A stretch of 64,000 nt of DNA from Diplonema papillatum (taxonomy: Eukaryota; Euglenozoa; Diplonemea; Diplonemida; Diplonemidae): NCBI GenBank assembly GCA_030068145.1, contig JAPJBO010000739.1, positions 1-64,000 of the forward strand. The letters are read 5' to 3'. Each line of letters starts with the position of its first letter. The stretch's first letter is position 1. Positions 1 to 10,889 of this stretch are shown here, piece after piece. The translations under genes were made by a program, and so were the position numbers. Below the pieces are notes generated by a model. It searched no databases. It was given only the letters and a program-made list of their open reading frames with translations, and was not told the DNA's origin.

Positions 1-3000
1 GGGGAGACACTTGAATTTCATTGTTTCGAGTTGTCCCCACCAAGGAGACACCTCTATTTTGACGTCCGGAGATGTCCCCACCCTGGAAACCTTCAAACTT
101 TGAGGGAGACACTTGAATTTCATTGTTTCGAGTTGTCCCACCAAGGAGACACCTCTTGACGTCGGAGATGTCCCCACCCTGGAAACCTTCAAACTTTGAG
201 GGAGACACTTGAATTTCATTGTTTCGAGTTGTCCCCACCAAGGAGACACCTCGATTTTGACATCCGGAGATGTCCCCACCCTGGAAACCTTCAAACTTTG
301 AGGGAGACACTTGAATTTCATTGTTTCGAGTTGTCCCCACCAAGGAGACACCTCGATTTTGACATCCGGAGATGTCCCCACCCTGGAAACCTTCAAACTT
401 TGAGGGAGACACTTGAATTTCATTGTTTCGAGTTGTCCCCACCAAGGAGACACCTCGATTTTGACATCCGGAGATGTCCCCACCCTGGAAACCTTCAAAC
501 TTTGAGGGAGACACTTGAATTTCATTGTTTCGAGTTGTCCCCACCAAGGAGACACCTCTATTTTGACGTCCGGAGATGTCCCCACCCTGGAAACCTTCAA
601 ACTTTGAGGGAGACACTTGAATTTCATTGTTTCGAGTTGTCCCCACCAAGGAGACACCTCTATTTGACATCCGGAGATGTCCCCACCCTGGAAACCTTCA
701 AACTTTGAGGGAGACACTTGAATTTCATTGTTTCGAGTTGTCCCCACCAAGGAGACACCTCGATTTTGACATCCGGAGATGTCCCCACCCTGGAAACCTT
801 CAAACTTTGAGGGAGACACTTGAATTTCATTGTTTCGAGTTGTCCCCACCAAGGAGACACCTCGATTTTGACATCCGGAGATGTCCCCACCCTGGAAACC
901 TTCAAACTTTGAGGGAGACACTTGAATTTCATTGTTTCGAGTTGTCCCCACCAAGGAGACACCTCGATTTTGACATCCGGAGATGTCCCCACCCTGGAAA
1001 CCTTCAAACTTTGAGGGAGACACTTGAATTTCATTGTTTCGAGTTGTCCCCACCAAGGAGACACCTCGATTTTGACATCCGGAGATGTCCCCACCCTGGA
1101 AACCTTCAAACTTTGAGGGAGACACTTGAATTTCATTGTTTCGAGTTGTCCCCACCAAGGAGACACCTCTATTTTGACGTCCGGAGATGTCCCCACCCTG
1201 GAAACCTTCAAACTTTGAGGGAGACACTTGAATTTCATTGTTTCGAGTTGTCCCCACCAAGGAGACACCTCTATTTTGACATCCGGAGATGTCCCCACCC
1301 TGGAAACCTTCAAACTTTGAGGGAGACACTTGAATTTCATTGTTTCGAGTTGTCCCCACCAAGGAGACACCTCTATTTTGACATCCGGAGATGTCCCCAC
1401 CCTGGAAACCTTCAAACTTTGAGGGAGACACTTGAATTTCATTGTTTCGAGTTGTCCCCACCAAGGAGACACCTCGATTTTGACATCCGGAGATGTCCCC
1501 ACCCTGGAAACCTTCAAACTTTGAGGGAGACACTTGAATTTCATTGTTTCGAGTTGTCCCCACCAAGGAGACACCTCTATTTTGACGTCCGGAGATGTCC
1601 CCACCCTGGAAACCTTCAAACTTTGAGGGAGACACTTGAATTTCATTGTTTCGAGTTGTCCCCACCAAGGAGACACCTCGATTTTGACATCCGGAGATGT
1701 CCCCACCCTGGAAACCTTCAAACTTTGAGGGAGACACTTGAATTTCATTGTTTCGAGTTGTCCCCACCAAGGAGACACCTCTATTTTGACATCCGGAGAT
1801 GTCCCCACCCTGGAAACCTTCAAACTTTGAGGGAGACACTTGAATTTCATTGTTTCGAGTTGTCCCCACCAAGGAGACACCTCTATTTTGACATCCGGAG
1901 ATGTCCCCACCCTGGAAACCTTCAAACTTTGAGGGAGACACTTGAATTTCATTGTTTCGAGTTGTCCCCACCAAGGAGACACCTCTATTTTGACGTCCGG
2001 AGATGTCCCCACCCTGGAAACCTTCAAACTTTGAGGGAGACACTTGAATTTCATTGTTTCGAGTTGTCCCCACCAAGGAGACACCTCTATTTTGACGTCC
2101 GGAGATGTCCCCACCCTGGAAACCTTCAAACTTTGAGGGAGACACTTGAATTTCATTGTTTCGAGTTGTCCCCACCAAGGAGACACCTCTATTTTGACGT
2201 CCGGAGATGTCCCCACCCTGGAAACCTTCAAACTTTGAGGGAGACACTTGAATTTCATTGTTTCGAGTTGTCCCCACCAAGGAGACACCTCTATTTTGAC
2301 GTCCGGAGATGTCCCCACCCTGGAAACCTTCAAACTTTGAGGGAGACACTTGAATTTCATTGTTTCGAGTTGTCCCCACCAAGGAGACACCTCTATTTTG
2401 ACGTCCGGAGATGTCCCCACCCTGGAAACCTTCAAACTTTGAGGGAGACACTTGAATTTCATTGTTTCGAGTTGTCCCCACCAAGGAGACACCTCTATTT
2501 TGACATCCGGAGATGTCCCCACCCTGGAAACCTTCAAACTTTGAGGGAGACACTTGAATTTCATTGTTTCGAGTTGTCCCCACCAAGGAGACACCTCTAT
2601 TTTGACGTCCGGAGATGTCCCCACCCTGGAAACCTTCAAACTTTGAGGGAGACACTTGAATTTCATTGTTTCGAGTTGTCCCCACCAAGGAGACACCTCT
2701 ATTTTGACATCCGGAGATGTCCCCACCCTGGAAACCTTCAAACTTTGAGGGAGACACTTGAATTTCATTGTTTCGAGTTGTCCCCACCAAGGAGACACCT
2801 CTATTTTGACATCCGGAGATGTCCCCACCCTGGAAACCTTCAAACTTTGAGGGAGACACTTGAATTTCATTGTTTCGAGTTGTCCCCACCAAGGAGACAC
2901 CTCTATTTTGACATCCGGAGATGTCCCCACCCTGGAAACCTTCAAACTTTGAGGGAGACACTTGAATTTCATTGTTTCGAGTTGTCCCCACCAAGGAGAC

Positions 3001-4541
3001 ACCTCTATTTTGACGTCCGGAGATGTCCCCACCCTGGAAACCTTCAAACTTTGAGGGAGACACTTGAATTTCATTGTTTCGAGTTGTCCCCACCAAGGAG
3101 ACACCTCTATTTTGACGTCCGGAGATGTCCCCACCCTGGAAACCTTCAAACTTTGAGGGAGACACTTGAATTTCATTGTTTCGAGTTGTCCCCACCAAGG
3201 AGACACCTCGATTTTGACATCCGGAGATGTCCCCACCCTGGAAACCTTCAAACTTTGAGGGAGACACTTGAATTTCATTGTTTCGAGTTGTCCCCACCAA
3301 GGAGACACCTCTATTTTGACGTCCGGAGATGTCCCCACCCTGGAAACCTTCAAACTTTGAGGGAGACACTTGAATTTCATTGTTTCGAGTTGTCCCCACC
3401 AAGGAGACACCTCGATTTTGACATCCGGAGATGTCCCCACCCTGGAAACCTTCAAACTTTGAGGGAGACACTTGAATTTCATTGTTTCGAGTTGTCCCCA
3501 CCAAGGAGACACCTCGATTTTGACATCCGGAGATGTCCCCACCCTGGAAACCTTCAAACTTTGAGGGAGACACTTGAATTTCATTGTTTCGAGTTGTCCC
3601 CACCAAGGAGACACCTCGATTTTGACATCCGGAGATGTCCCCACCCTGGAAACCTTCAAACTTTGAGGGAGACACTTGAATTTCATTGTTTCGAGTTGTC
3701 CCCACCAAGGAGACACCTCTATTTTGACGTCCGGAGATGTCCCCACCCTGGAAACCTTCAAACTTTGAGGGAGACACTTGAATTTCATTGTTTCGAGTTG
3801 TCCCCACCAAGGAGACACCTCGATTTTGACATCCGGAGATGTCCCCACCCTGGAAACCTTCAAACTTTGAGGGAGACACTTGAATTTCATTGTTTCGAGT
3901 TGTCCCCACCAAGGAGACACCTCTATTTTGACATCCGGAGATGTCCCCACCCTGGAAACCTTCAAACTTTGAGGGAGACACTTGAATTTCATTGTTTCGA
4001 GTTGTCCCCACCAAGGAGACACCTCTATTTTGACATCCGGAGATGTCCCCACCCTGGAAACCTTCAAACTTTGAGGGAGACACTTGAATTTCATTGTTTC
4101 GAGTTGTCCCCACCAAGGAGACACCTCTATTTTGACGTCCGGAGATGTCCCCACCCTGGAAACCTTCAAACTTTGAGGGAGACACTTGAATTTCATTGTT
4201 TCGAGTTGTCCCCACCAAGGAGACACCTCTATTTTGACGTCCGGAGATGTCCCCACCCTGGAAACCTTCAAACTTTGAGGGAGACACTTGAATTTCATTG
4301 TTTCGAGTTGTCCCCACCAAGGAGACACCTCTATTTTGACATCCGGAGATGTCCCCACCCTGGAAACCTTCAAACTTTGAGGGAGACACTTGAATTTCAT
4401 TGTTTCGAGTTGTCCCCACCAAGGAGACACCTCTATTTTGACATCCGGAGATGTCCCCACCCTGGAAACCTTCAGACTTTGAAGGAGACACTTGAATTGC
4501 ATCGTTTCGAGTTGTGCCTACCAAGGAGACACCACCATTGA
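1..4541. repeat. 102-bp tandem minisatellite, about 44 copies
   Basis: About 44 near-identical 102-bp units run from the left window edge to 4.54 kb. Units differ almost only at two linked sites 9 bp apart, giving three haplotypes. The first two units and the one near 660 carry small deletions, and the last unit before 4541 is the most diverged. Within a unit, two diverged half-units share a core around TTGTCCCCACC / ATGTCCCCACC, suggesting an older duplication. Because 102 is divisible by three, both strands stay open for about 3.9 kb (plus 627-4541, minus 660-4502). The plus reading gives a 34-residue repeat with variable D/Y and I/V. The minus reading gives an invariant 34-residue repeat. 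There is no independent sign of expression. Confidence 0.97.
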
Positions 4542-4706
4542 GCGGGTACCTTGTACCAGATAAAGAAAAAGCTAGGTTGATTGCTATTGTTGAAACAATC
4601 GAACACGTTGTACCATGTTGTTAAACAAGCTTAAATAGTGGGATTAAGGGGAGGGCAAGGGGTATAAGTTTTTCGAACATCTTAAACTTAAAGTTTCCTG
4701 CGTATC
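4542..4706 (+). promoter_or_regulatory. 5' flank of the USP-hAT gene
   Basis: This 165-bp spacer lies between the minisatellite and the start of the long plus-strand gene. It is AT-richer than both neighbours and is the only room for a proximal promoter. I see no certain TATA box; TTAAATAG near 4631 is the nearest candidate. The start codon at 4707 is followed at once by a second ATG. Confidence 0.3.
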
Positions 4707-7700
4707 ATGATGGGCACTACGTGGGACTGCAGATTTCCAGCTTCTCTACGAGGGGCATGGGAGGCCAGATTTGCTGCAACCGACTACCCCGACAAGAAGC
4801 GCATCAAAGTGGAGGAACTGAAAAGCTGGTGTCGTTCTCGGTTCGGGGTTTCCATGGATCTGGGAGGGGCTGTACGATCAGTGTTGCTTGACGTGCTCAG
4901 AATTTCGGAGGTTCCTGTTGGGCTGAACGTCTGGAAGATGCTCGCGGTTCTGCGAATGCTCGAGGAAAAAGATGCAGCTTTACTACGTGCATCCTTAGAA
5001 AAGGTCTTGGCTACGGAGGTAGTGCCGGCACAGGAAGTGACGCTGCAGGAGGATCAGCTGAAGGGTGCGACGACAACAAGCAGCGTGACTTCTTGCCAGC
5101 CCGAACCCGGTGCCCCAGGAGTCTTTGCAGACACATCGCAGCGAGAAGCTGCTGGGCGAAGCACTTCGGGATCTCTTGCTGAAGCAGGCAAAACGTCTCT
5201 ACCTCTAGTCGCCATCCGTGGAGTTTCAGCGATTGCATTTGTGGAGTTGGTGAGAAACGGGACGGTCTCTTATTGTCGGCAACCGTGGAGTGTTTGCGAC
5301 GTAGACAAGGCGATGCAGGTAAGAGCGGTTCCTTTACTGAAGAAGGCTGGTTTGTATGCGCACGTGGACATCGGAAGAGGGTCGAGCAGGAAGCGGCTGG
5401 TGTGTCTGGGATGTGAAGAGCACGTGAAGCGCGCCTCCGAAGCAGTATCGAGCGCTTTCGAAGGTGCTACCGACGTGGAGGCGGGTGCGGTCGGCGCGCC
5501 GATTGCACCTGCCGTCCCCCGCAACCCCGACCTGGCTGAGGTGTCAGCTCTGCCCACTGACATCGAACTACGACCTCCGACCGCCTCCGCGCCGACTGCA
5601 CGTGCCTCCGCGCCGACTGCTCCTGCCGTTCCCCGCGAATCCGACGTGACTGACGTGTCAGCTATAACCGCTGAAGTCCTCGAACCTCAACCTTCTTCTC
5701 GCTGCAGCCCGGCAAGCCGACTCGGGACTCCCCCTCCTGAGTACGGTAGTCCCGACCCGCTGTGGATCTCCTGCGACCCCGACCTGCCTGAAGTGTCATC
5801 TCTACCCTCTGAAGAGATTGACCACGTTGCTCGCGATACGAAGCGAGGGATGTACGGGTTGCGCAACGTCACGGGGAGTTGTTGCTTCGCAAGCTCTGTA
5901 ATACAAATGCTGCGGATGTCGAACTGGGCACAAACGGTTCAGGGGGACGGCAGTGCTTTCCGGGAGTCGCTGCTCACTCTTCTCAGGAGTGATGGCGAAG
6001 ATTCATCTTCCGCTGAGATGACGTCTTTTCTGCGCGAACTGCCTTCGCGTTTTGACGGCACCGTTGAAGAAGACGCCGGGGGAATGCTGCAATATGTGCT
6101 GCAGCAATTCAGCAATGCAGAGTTGACATGGCTGTGCTCGCTTGAGAGAACGACGATGGTTTGCCACCAGTGCGGGAGGCGCCGTCTCGTTGCCGATGCG
6201 CCCACCCCTGTCGTGTTCTTGCCTTTCAAGCATGGTGAAGGTACGCAGAGGTTGCTTGAGTCCACCAAGGATGTGGAGCTCGTCGACGACATAGACTGTG
6301 ACCGTTGTGGTGTAAGGACGAAGACTTCGAAGAGCTCGAAGGTTTATTTGCTGGACCGCCAAGAGGATGTCCTCATGTACTGCAACCGTTTCGGCAGGTT
6401 TGAGGAGAGGAAGCACTCCGGCAAACCGAGAGGCTTGGTAACGCATAATGGGAGGACGCTCCATCTGCGCGCCTTCACCGTCCACCAAGGAGACTCCCGC
6501 ACTGGCCATTTCCTCTGCGTGACTCGGACCTCCCGCGGTTGGGCCGTCCACAACGACTCGGTCACTGAGCACTCGGTTAAGTTTCCGAAGTACGAAGGCG
6601 AGGTAGTCGTTTTCCTGTACTCGAAAACGCCGTTGCCGCCAGCATCGTCGGAGGAGTCAGTCGTTGCTCCGCCGGTACGCGGGCCGCCGACGATTGTTGT
6701 CGGGGATTCGTTTCCGTCCTGGGGAGAAAGGTGCTCCGAACTTCTGGTTACCTGCTTGGAGACAGCCTCAGCCTCCTCGGTTGAGCAGCGTTTGCAATCC
6801 GTGCAGACGGGAAAGACATGCGCACTCTTCGCATGCGTGATGGCGTTGCATGACGTCGGCCCAACGCAAGTCGGCGAGGACATGCTGAAGGCGTGCGCGG
6901 CGGAGTTTGGCACCACCGTCGAAGCGTGTTCAAAGTATGGGGTGACCACGGCAGTGGTCGATGCTTTCGCTAAGAAGTTCGCGCTTGGAGTGTTGCGCTA
7001 CCGGGACCTCGCCGACATTCTGAGTGGAAGGAGGAAAGCCGCACACGAGAGGAACATATTGTACCTTTCGCGCGGGGAGCCCGAGGGCCACTTCATCTAC
7101 CTGCGGCTCCCTGACGCGATCCTCAAAGCGGAAGAAAAGTCGCTGCAGATCGTTGCAGAGGCGCTGGTTACACGATCCCGATGCAGTATCAGCACCGAGA
7201 CCGGTCGTGAAGAGGCGCCTACCAGTCCTCATGCAGCATCGGAGACCGGTGAAGAGGCTCCAACTAGTCCTCGTGCTGCCACGCCGGTTCTGGCATCGGA
7301 AGCACAGACCAACCGACGATCGCCTTCCACGTCTGGCGCCGTCGCCCACCTTGACAAGTGGGAGTATCGTGTGTTTTCCGTCAAGTCGTCAACTGCCGAG
7401 ACCGACCTGACTCACGGGTTGGAAACACTCGGGGCCCGATGCTGTGAAGGCGGCTTCACCAGCGATGACACACGCCAGGGCGTCGCAACATACGTCGCCG
7501 GCTTTGTTGTGACGAGGCTGCAACAGGGAAACAGGGTACTTGGTGTTCCCAGCGACGAGGCATTGCGGCTTTGGTGGCAGACAGCGGGGGAGCATGCCGT
7601 TGGCAAAGAGCAGGCGCCTGTGTACGAGAACAGCATGCGACTGCAGTTGTACACCCCTCTCCCAGGAAGCGGGCTCGATGCCATCGTCCAACAGGCAGTA

Positions 7701-10700
7701 AAGGCACCGTTAGTGTCGGTCCGTAAAATCCGGTACGTGGTTGGCAACTGCCCAGTTACCGCGTTACGGGCAATCTTCTCTGGAAACGTTGCCAGGTCCG
7801 TGCTCCTGGTTGAAGCCGTTTCCGGCAAACGGACTGCGAGCCACTTTTTCGTCATCGAAGTGGCTCCAGCACGTTCACCAGCACGTCCTGAGAAGAAGAC
7901 GATGGTCGTCATGAAGGAAGGCATGCTCGTGCCAGAGCGGCCTCTGACGAGCAAACGTCCACTGCACACGCTAACAGGGGTCGCGTGTTTCGAGCCAGTT
8001 GGAGATGGGCTGATGATTTGCAAGATCTGCAAACAAGCTCTCATCAACGACCTCGTGGTAAAGAAGCCACCTCGCCTTGAATTCGCCAAAGGTGGGGTCA
8101 AGATCCCAACCGGTTCCGCTGGGGAAAAGAAGCGAAGCGACCATGAGAAGTCGGAGTTTCACGTGGCCGCAAAAGAGGCTCTCCTCGCACCTTTGCTCCC
8201 GTGCGACCGGCTGCTGCAGACGCATGCATTGCGCAAAATGCAAACGACAAAGCCCGCCCCCCTGCCGAAGAAGTCGCCCGCAGCGTTGCCGTCTATTCCG
8301 GCTGAAGACGTCGCGCTCTACAACCTGCATGCCCGCATGTACGTTGGGGTGAAGAATGGCCTGAGCCACTCGGCCATGATCAAAGAACTTGCTGGCGAGC
8401 GCCTGCAGCACGTTTCTCTGGAGGCCAGGTACAATAACCGTACCGCTCTTCGAGAGCTTATTGGAATCTGGTCCGAGCTCTTGCTGAACCGGTTTCGGCA
8501 ACAGTTGCTGGCTGAAGGGCCTGAGAACCTGTCGCCCCTGTTTCTTGTGGTCGACGCATCGACCATGCCGCATGCAGGGGACGACGTGGTAGGCGTACGT
8601 GTGCGATACGCCGATGCCTCGGAACCCAGTCTTTTGAAGGAGACCTTCATTGGGCTTGTGCCAAACGTTCCGAAGGGGTCGGACAACGCGAGCGCGACTG
8701 GGGACGCCACGTACAAGGCAGTTACGAAGCTGCTCAACCCCCTCTCCGTCAGCATGTCGGACATTTATGGGTGGTGTTCCGACGACGGCGCGACTATGAT
8801 AGGTCGAAATGAAGGGGTGATAGCGCTGATCGCTAAAAACAGCGGGCGCAAAAAAAAGGGCATCGCTAAAGCGCTCGATGCGGCTCACCTGCTTCAGACA
8901 AAGTTGAAGTTTGTTCTGGAAGATCCCGCTGTAAAGCAGATCACCAGCACCGTTCGGTCGGTGAATCGGATTTTCAAATCCAGCACGCTGATGCGCCGTA
9001 CCCTTCGGGAAGCGTGCTCCGAAGCGGGGAAGACGGCGTTGAAACCGGATGGCAGCTGGCGAATTCGCTGGCTCAAGAAATGGGCAACGTCGATGACGAA
9101 AGCGTCTCGCATGCGCGACGCGTGGGCGAAATGCCTCAGCATGGAGTCAGTCGTCAGGCGGGCGCAGAAGAAGGGGAAGTCGGAAAAGCGGCAGAAGGTG
9201 ACGAAAAAACGGCTCCGGATTTCGAAGAAGCTGTGCGAGGAAAAATTCGTGACTGGCCTGAGGTACTTGTCTCAGCTATTCGGAGCCCTTGCGTGTCCGC
9301 AGCTGATTGGGCAGTTGGAGGCGGGTCAGGCCAGCCAGATTGCTGCCTACCTGCAGAAGGCGCAGCTCGCACTTGCGGTGATGAATGTCCCGGACGCGTA
9401 CCTCAGCGTCCATCATCGTGCCATCTCGTTGCTGGTCCCGGAGACCGTCATGTCTGCCAACGTGCTAGACGCCGTCACCGTGCTGGATGTCGGTCTCCTG
9501 AAGGAACGTCTTGTCGACACCGATTACGGTGAGTCTGCATGGACGCGCATGTGCGAACTTGCGTACCCGAACGACAAGGAGCACAGCGCGCTGCTGAAAG
9601 ACTGGGGGAAGGTCAAGGAGGCCGCCCGGAGCACCAAACTTCTCTTCCTCGACTTCTGGAGGGCGCGTTTGGTGGAGTTGTCGGACCAGGGTTCTCGTGC
9701 CGCTCGTGTCCTTCAAGTGACACTCTGCACCGGGTGTGCCAGCAGCTGCGGCGTAGAGCGCGACTTCGGCGAAATGCGCTGGCGAGTTAGCGAGCTCAGA
9801 AACCGGGTGGAGGTGGAAACAATCAGCCAAGAGATGCTGATATCGAAGAACGGTCCTCCACCGGCTGATGCTCACGACTTCCTGATGGATGGCATCCGGT
9901 TCTGGAACGTAAAGGACCGAAGGGATTGTGGCGGGCGCCCTAAAAAGGGGACCGACTCGGAGGCGGAGCGGAACCGGAAGACGTGGACATGGGTAGAGGC
10001 CATGCATCGCCGAGGGCAAGACCCTGCCGTCCAGCGGACCGTCGACGAACTGCGTGAACGAGATCTCGCGCATTGGCTCGGGGTAAAGGGCCTCCGGGGT
10101 AACATCGCAATTGCCAGCATCGTTGCGGTTCTGCTGACGGCTCGCGTGGCAGGTCCGACTGGGCAGCAGCCGGTGGCCCGCCCAAGCATCACTCCATCCG
10201 CGGTTTCTCGATCGCGAGTTACCCCAGACGCCAACGCAGCTACCTCATCGCCTGGGCAGCAGCCGAAAGCTCGAAGCACCCCTTCCGCGGGTGCTCGTTC
10301 ACGAGTTGCCCCAGCCGCCAACGCAGCTACGTCGTCGCCTGCCAACACTGCTCAATCAAGACCTGCCACTTCTCGGCCAAGAGGGTCCACATCAGCCTCT
10401 GCAGCGCCGTCTGCCGTAGCAGCTCCATCGCAGCCTGCATCTGCTTTGCCTATTGAGCTCCCTGTTGTTACGGCTTCAGCGAAAAGAAAGCAAACCCACC
10501 AGCCCGATACACTGCGAACACACAAACGCCTCCGCACGACATCGGCCACTCAACCCGCCCCGTCAACAACTGACAAGCGTTCCTCAGCAGCTGTTCCCGC
10601 AGTCCCACAAGGCAAACGCACGACACCGGCCACTAAACCCGCCCCGTCAACAACTGACAATCGTTCCTCAGCAGCTGTTCCCGCAGTCCCACAAGGCAAA

Positions 10701-10838
10701 CGAAAACGTGCCTCGTCATGCCCGCCCTCTTGTCCGCCGCCCAAGGCCATAAAGCGAAGCAACGTGTCGTCGTCATCATCATCATCATCATCAGCATCAT
10801 CATCATGTTCATCGTCGTCGTCGTCATCGTCGTCTTAG
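4707..10838 (+). CDS. USP deubiquitinase / hAT-transposase fusion protein, 2043 aa
   Basis: One open exon. Residues about 380-640 form a peptidase C19 (USP) domain: Cys box GLRNVTGSCCF with C393 as likely nucleophile, paired CxxC zinc ribbon C486/C489 and C531/C534, His box with H601, and HND at 615-617. The Cys box has one extra residue and lacks the usual Asn before the Cys. Residues about 700-800 hold a second Cys/His pair (C705, H795), which may be another papain-like fold. A zinc finger starts at C1105/C1108 with histidines near 1146 and 1153. Residues about 1270-1720 match hAT-type transposases: VVDAS (D1283), SDDGATM (D1360), and a dimerisation segment with SSCGVERDFGEM (E1684) and ELRNRVEVE. 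The DDE triad is therefore present. The tail from about 1790 is Ser/Pro/Ala-rich with basic patches and ends in poly-Ser. Either an autonomous transposon protein or a domesticated one; I found no convincing terminal repeats. Confidence 0.9.
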   Translation: MMGTTWDCRFPASLRGAWEARFAATDYPDKKRIKVEELKSWCRSRFGVSMDLGGAVRSVLLDVLRISEVPVGLNVWKMLAVLRMLEEKDAALLRASLEKVLATEVVPAQEVTLQEDQLKGATTTSSVTSCQPEPGAPGVFADTSQREAAGRSTSGSLAEAGKTSLPLVAIRGVSAIAFVELVRNGTVSYCRQPWSVCDVDKAMQVRAVPLLKKAGLYAHVDIGRGSSRKRLVCLGCEEHVKRASEAVSSAFEGATDVEAGAVGAPIAPAVPRNPDLAEVSALPTDIELRPPTASAPTARASAPTAPAVPRESDVTDVSAITAEVLEPQPSSRCSPASRLGTPPPEYGSPDPLWISCDPDLPEVSSLPSEEIDHVARDTKRGMYGLRNVTGSCCFASSVIQMLRMSNWAQTVQGDGSAFRESLLTLLRSDGEDSSSAEMTSFLRELPSRFDGTVEEDAGGMLQYVLQQFSNAELTWLCSLERTTMVCHQCGRRRLVADAPTPVVFLPFKHGEGTQRLLESTKDVELVDDIDCDRCGVRTKTSKSSKVYLLDRQEDVLMYCNRFGRFEERKHSGKPRGLVTHNGRTLHLRAFTVHQGDSRTGHFLCVTRTSRGWAVHNDSVTEHSVKFPKYEGEVVVFLYSKTPLPPASSEESVVAPPVRGPPTIVVGDSFPSWGERCSELLVTCLETASASSVEQRLQSVQTGKTCALFACVMALHDVGPTQVGEDMLKACAAEFGTTVEACSKYGVTTAVVDAFAKKFALGVLRYRDLADILSGRRKAAHERNILYLSRGEPEGHFIYLRLPDAILKAEEKSLQIVAEALVTRSRCSISTETGREEAPTSPHAASETGEEAPTSPRAATPVLASEAQTNRRSPSTSGAVAHLDKWEYRVFSVKSSTAETDLTHGLETLGARCCEGGFTSDDTRQGVATYVAGFVVTRLQQGNRVLGVPSDEALRLWWQTAGEHAVGKEQAPVYENSMRLQLYTPLPGSGLDAIVQQAVKAPLVSVRKIRYVVGNCPVTALRAIFSGNVARSVLLVEAVSGKRTASHFFVIEVAPARSPARPEKKTMVVMKEGMLVPERPLTSKRPLHTLTGVACFEPVGDGLMICKICKQALINDLVVKKPPRLEFAKGGVKIPTGSAGEKKRSDHEKSEFHVAAKEALLAPLLPCDRLLQTHALRKMQTTKPAPLPKKSPAALPSIPAEDVALYNLHARMYVGVKNGLSHSAMIKELAGERLQHVSLEARYNNRTALRELIGIWSELLLNRFRQQLLAEGPENLSPLFLVVDASTMPHAGDDVVGVRVRYADASEPSLLKETFIGLVPNVPKGSDNASATGDATYKAVTKLLNPLSVSMSDIYGWCSDDGATMIGRNEGVIALIAKNSGRKKKGIAKALDAAHLLQTKLKFVLEDPAVKQITSTVRSVNRIFKSSTLMRRTLREACSEAGKTALKPDGSWRIRWLKKWATSMTKASRMRDAWAKCLSMESVVRRAQKKGKSEKRQKVTKKRLRISKKLCEEKFVTGLRYLSQLFGALACPQLIGQLEAGQASQIAAYLQKAQLALAVMNVPDAYLSVHHRAISLLVPETVMSANVLDAVTVLDVGLLKERLVDTDYGESAWTRMCELAYPNDKEHSALLKDWGKVKEAARSTKLLFLDFWRARLVELSDQGSRAARVLQVTLCTGCASSCGVERDFGEMRWRVSELRNRVEVETISQEMLISKNGPPPADAHDFLMDGIRFWNVKDRRDCGGRPKKGTDSEAERNRKTWTWVEAMHRRGQDPAVQRTVDELRERDLAHWLGVKGLRGNIAIASIVAVLLTARVAGPTGQQPVARPSITPSAVSRSRVTPDANAATSSPGQQPKARSTPSAGARSRVAPAANAATSSPANTAQSRPATSRPRGSTSASAAPSAVAAPSQPASALPIELPVVTASAKRKQTHQPDTLRTHKRLRTTSATQPAPSTTDKRSSAAVPAVPQGKRTTPATKPAPSTTDNRSSAAVPAVPQGKRKRASSCPPSCPPPKAIKRSNVSSSSSSSSSASSSCSSSSSSSSS

Positions 10839-10877
10839 CCATACTGCCGTACGTACCCCGAGTCCATTGGTACATAA

Positions 10878-10883
10878 AATAAA
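10878..10883 (+). promoter_or_regulatory. Polyadenylation signal AATAAA
   Basis: A canonical AATAAA lies about 40 bp after the stop of the USP-hAT gene. It supports a conventional 3' end there. Confidence 0.55.
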
Positions 10884-10889
10884 ACTGTT

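Noticed and set aside
627-4541. 1304-codon plus-strand frame through the minisatellite
   Set aside because: It exists because 102 is divisible by three; units vary nonsynonymously in this frame and there is no domain. Kept only as a repeat.
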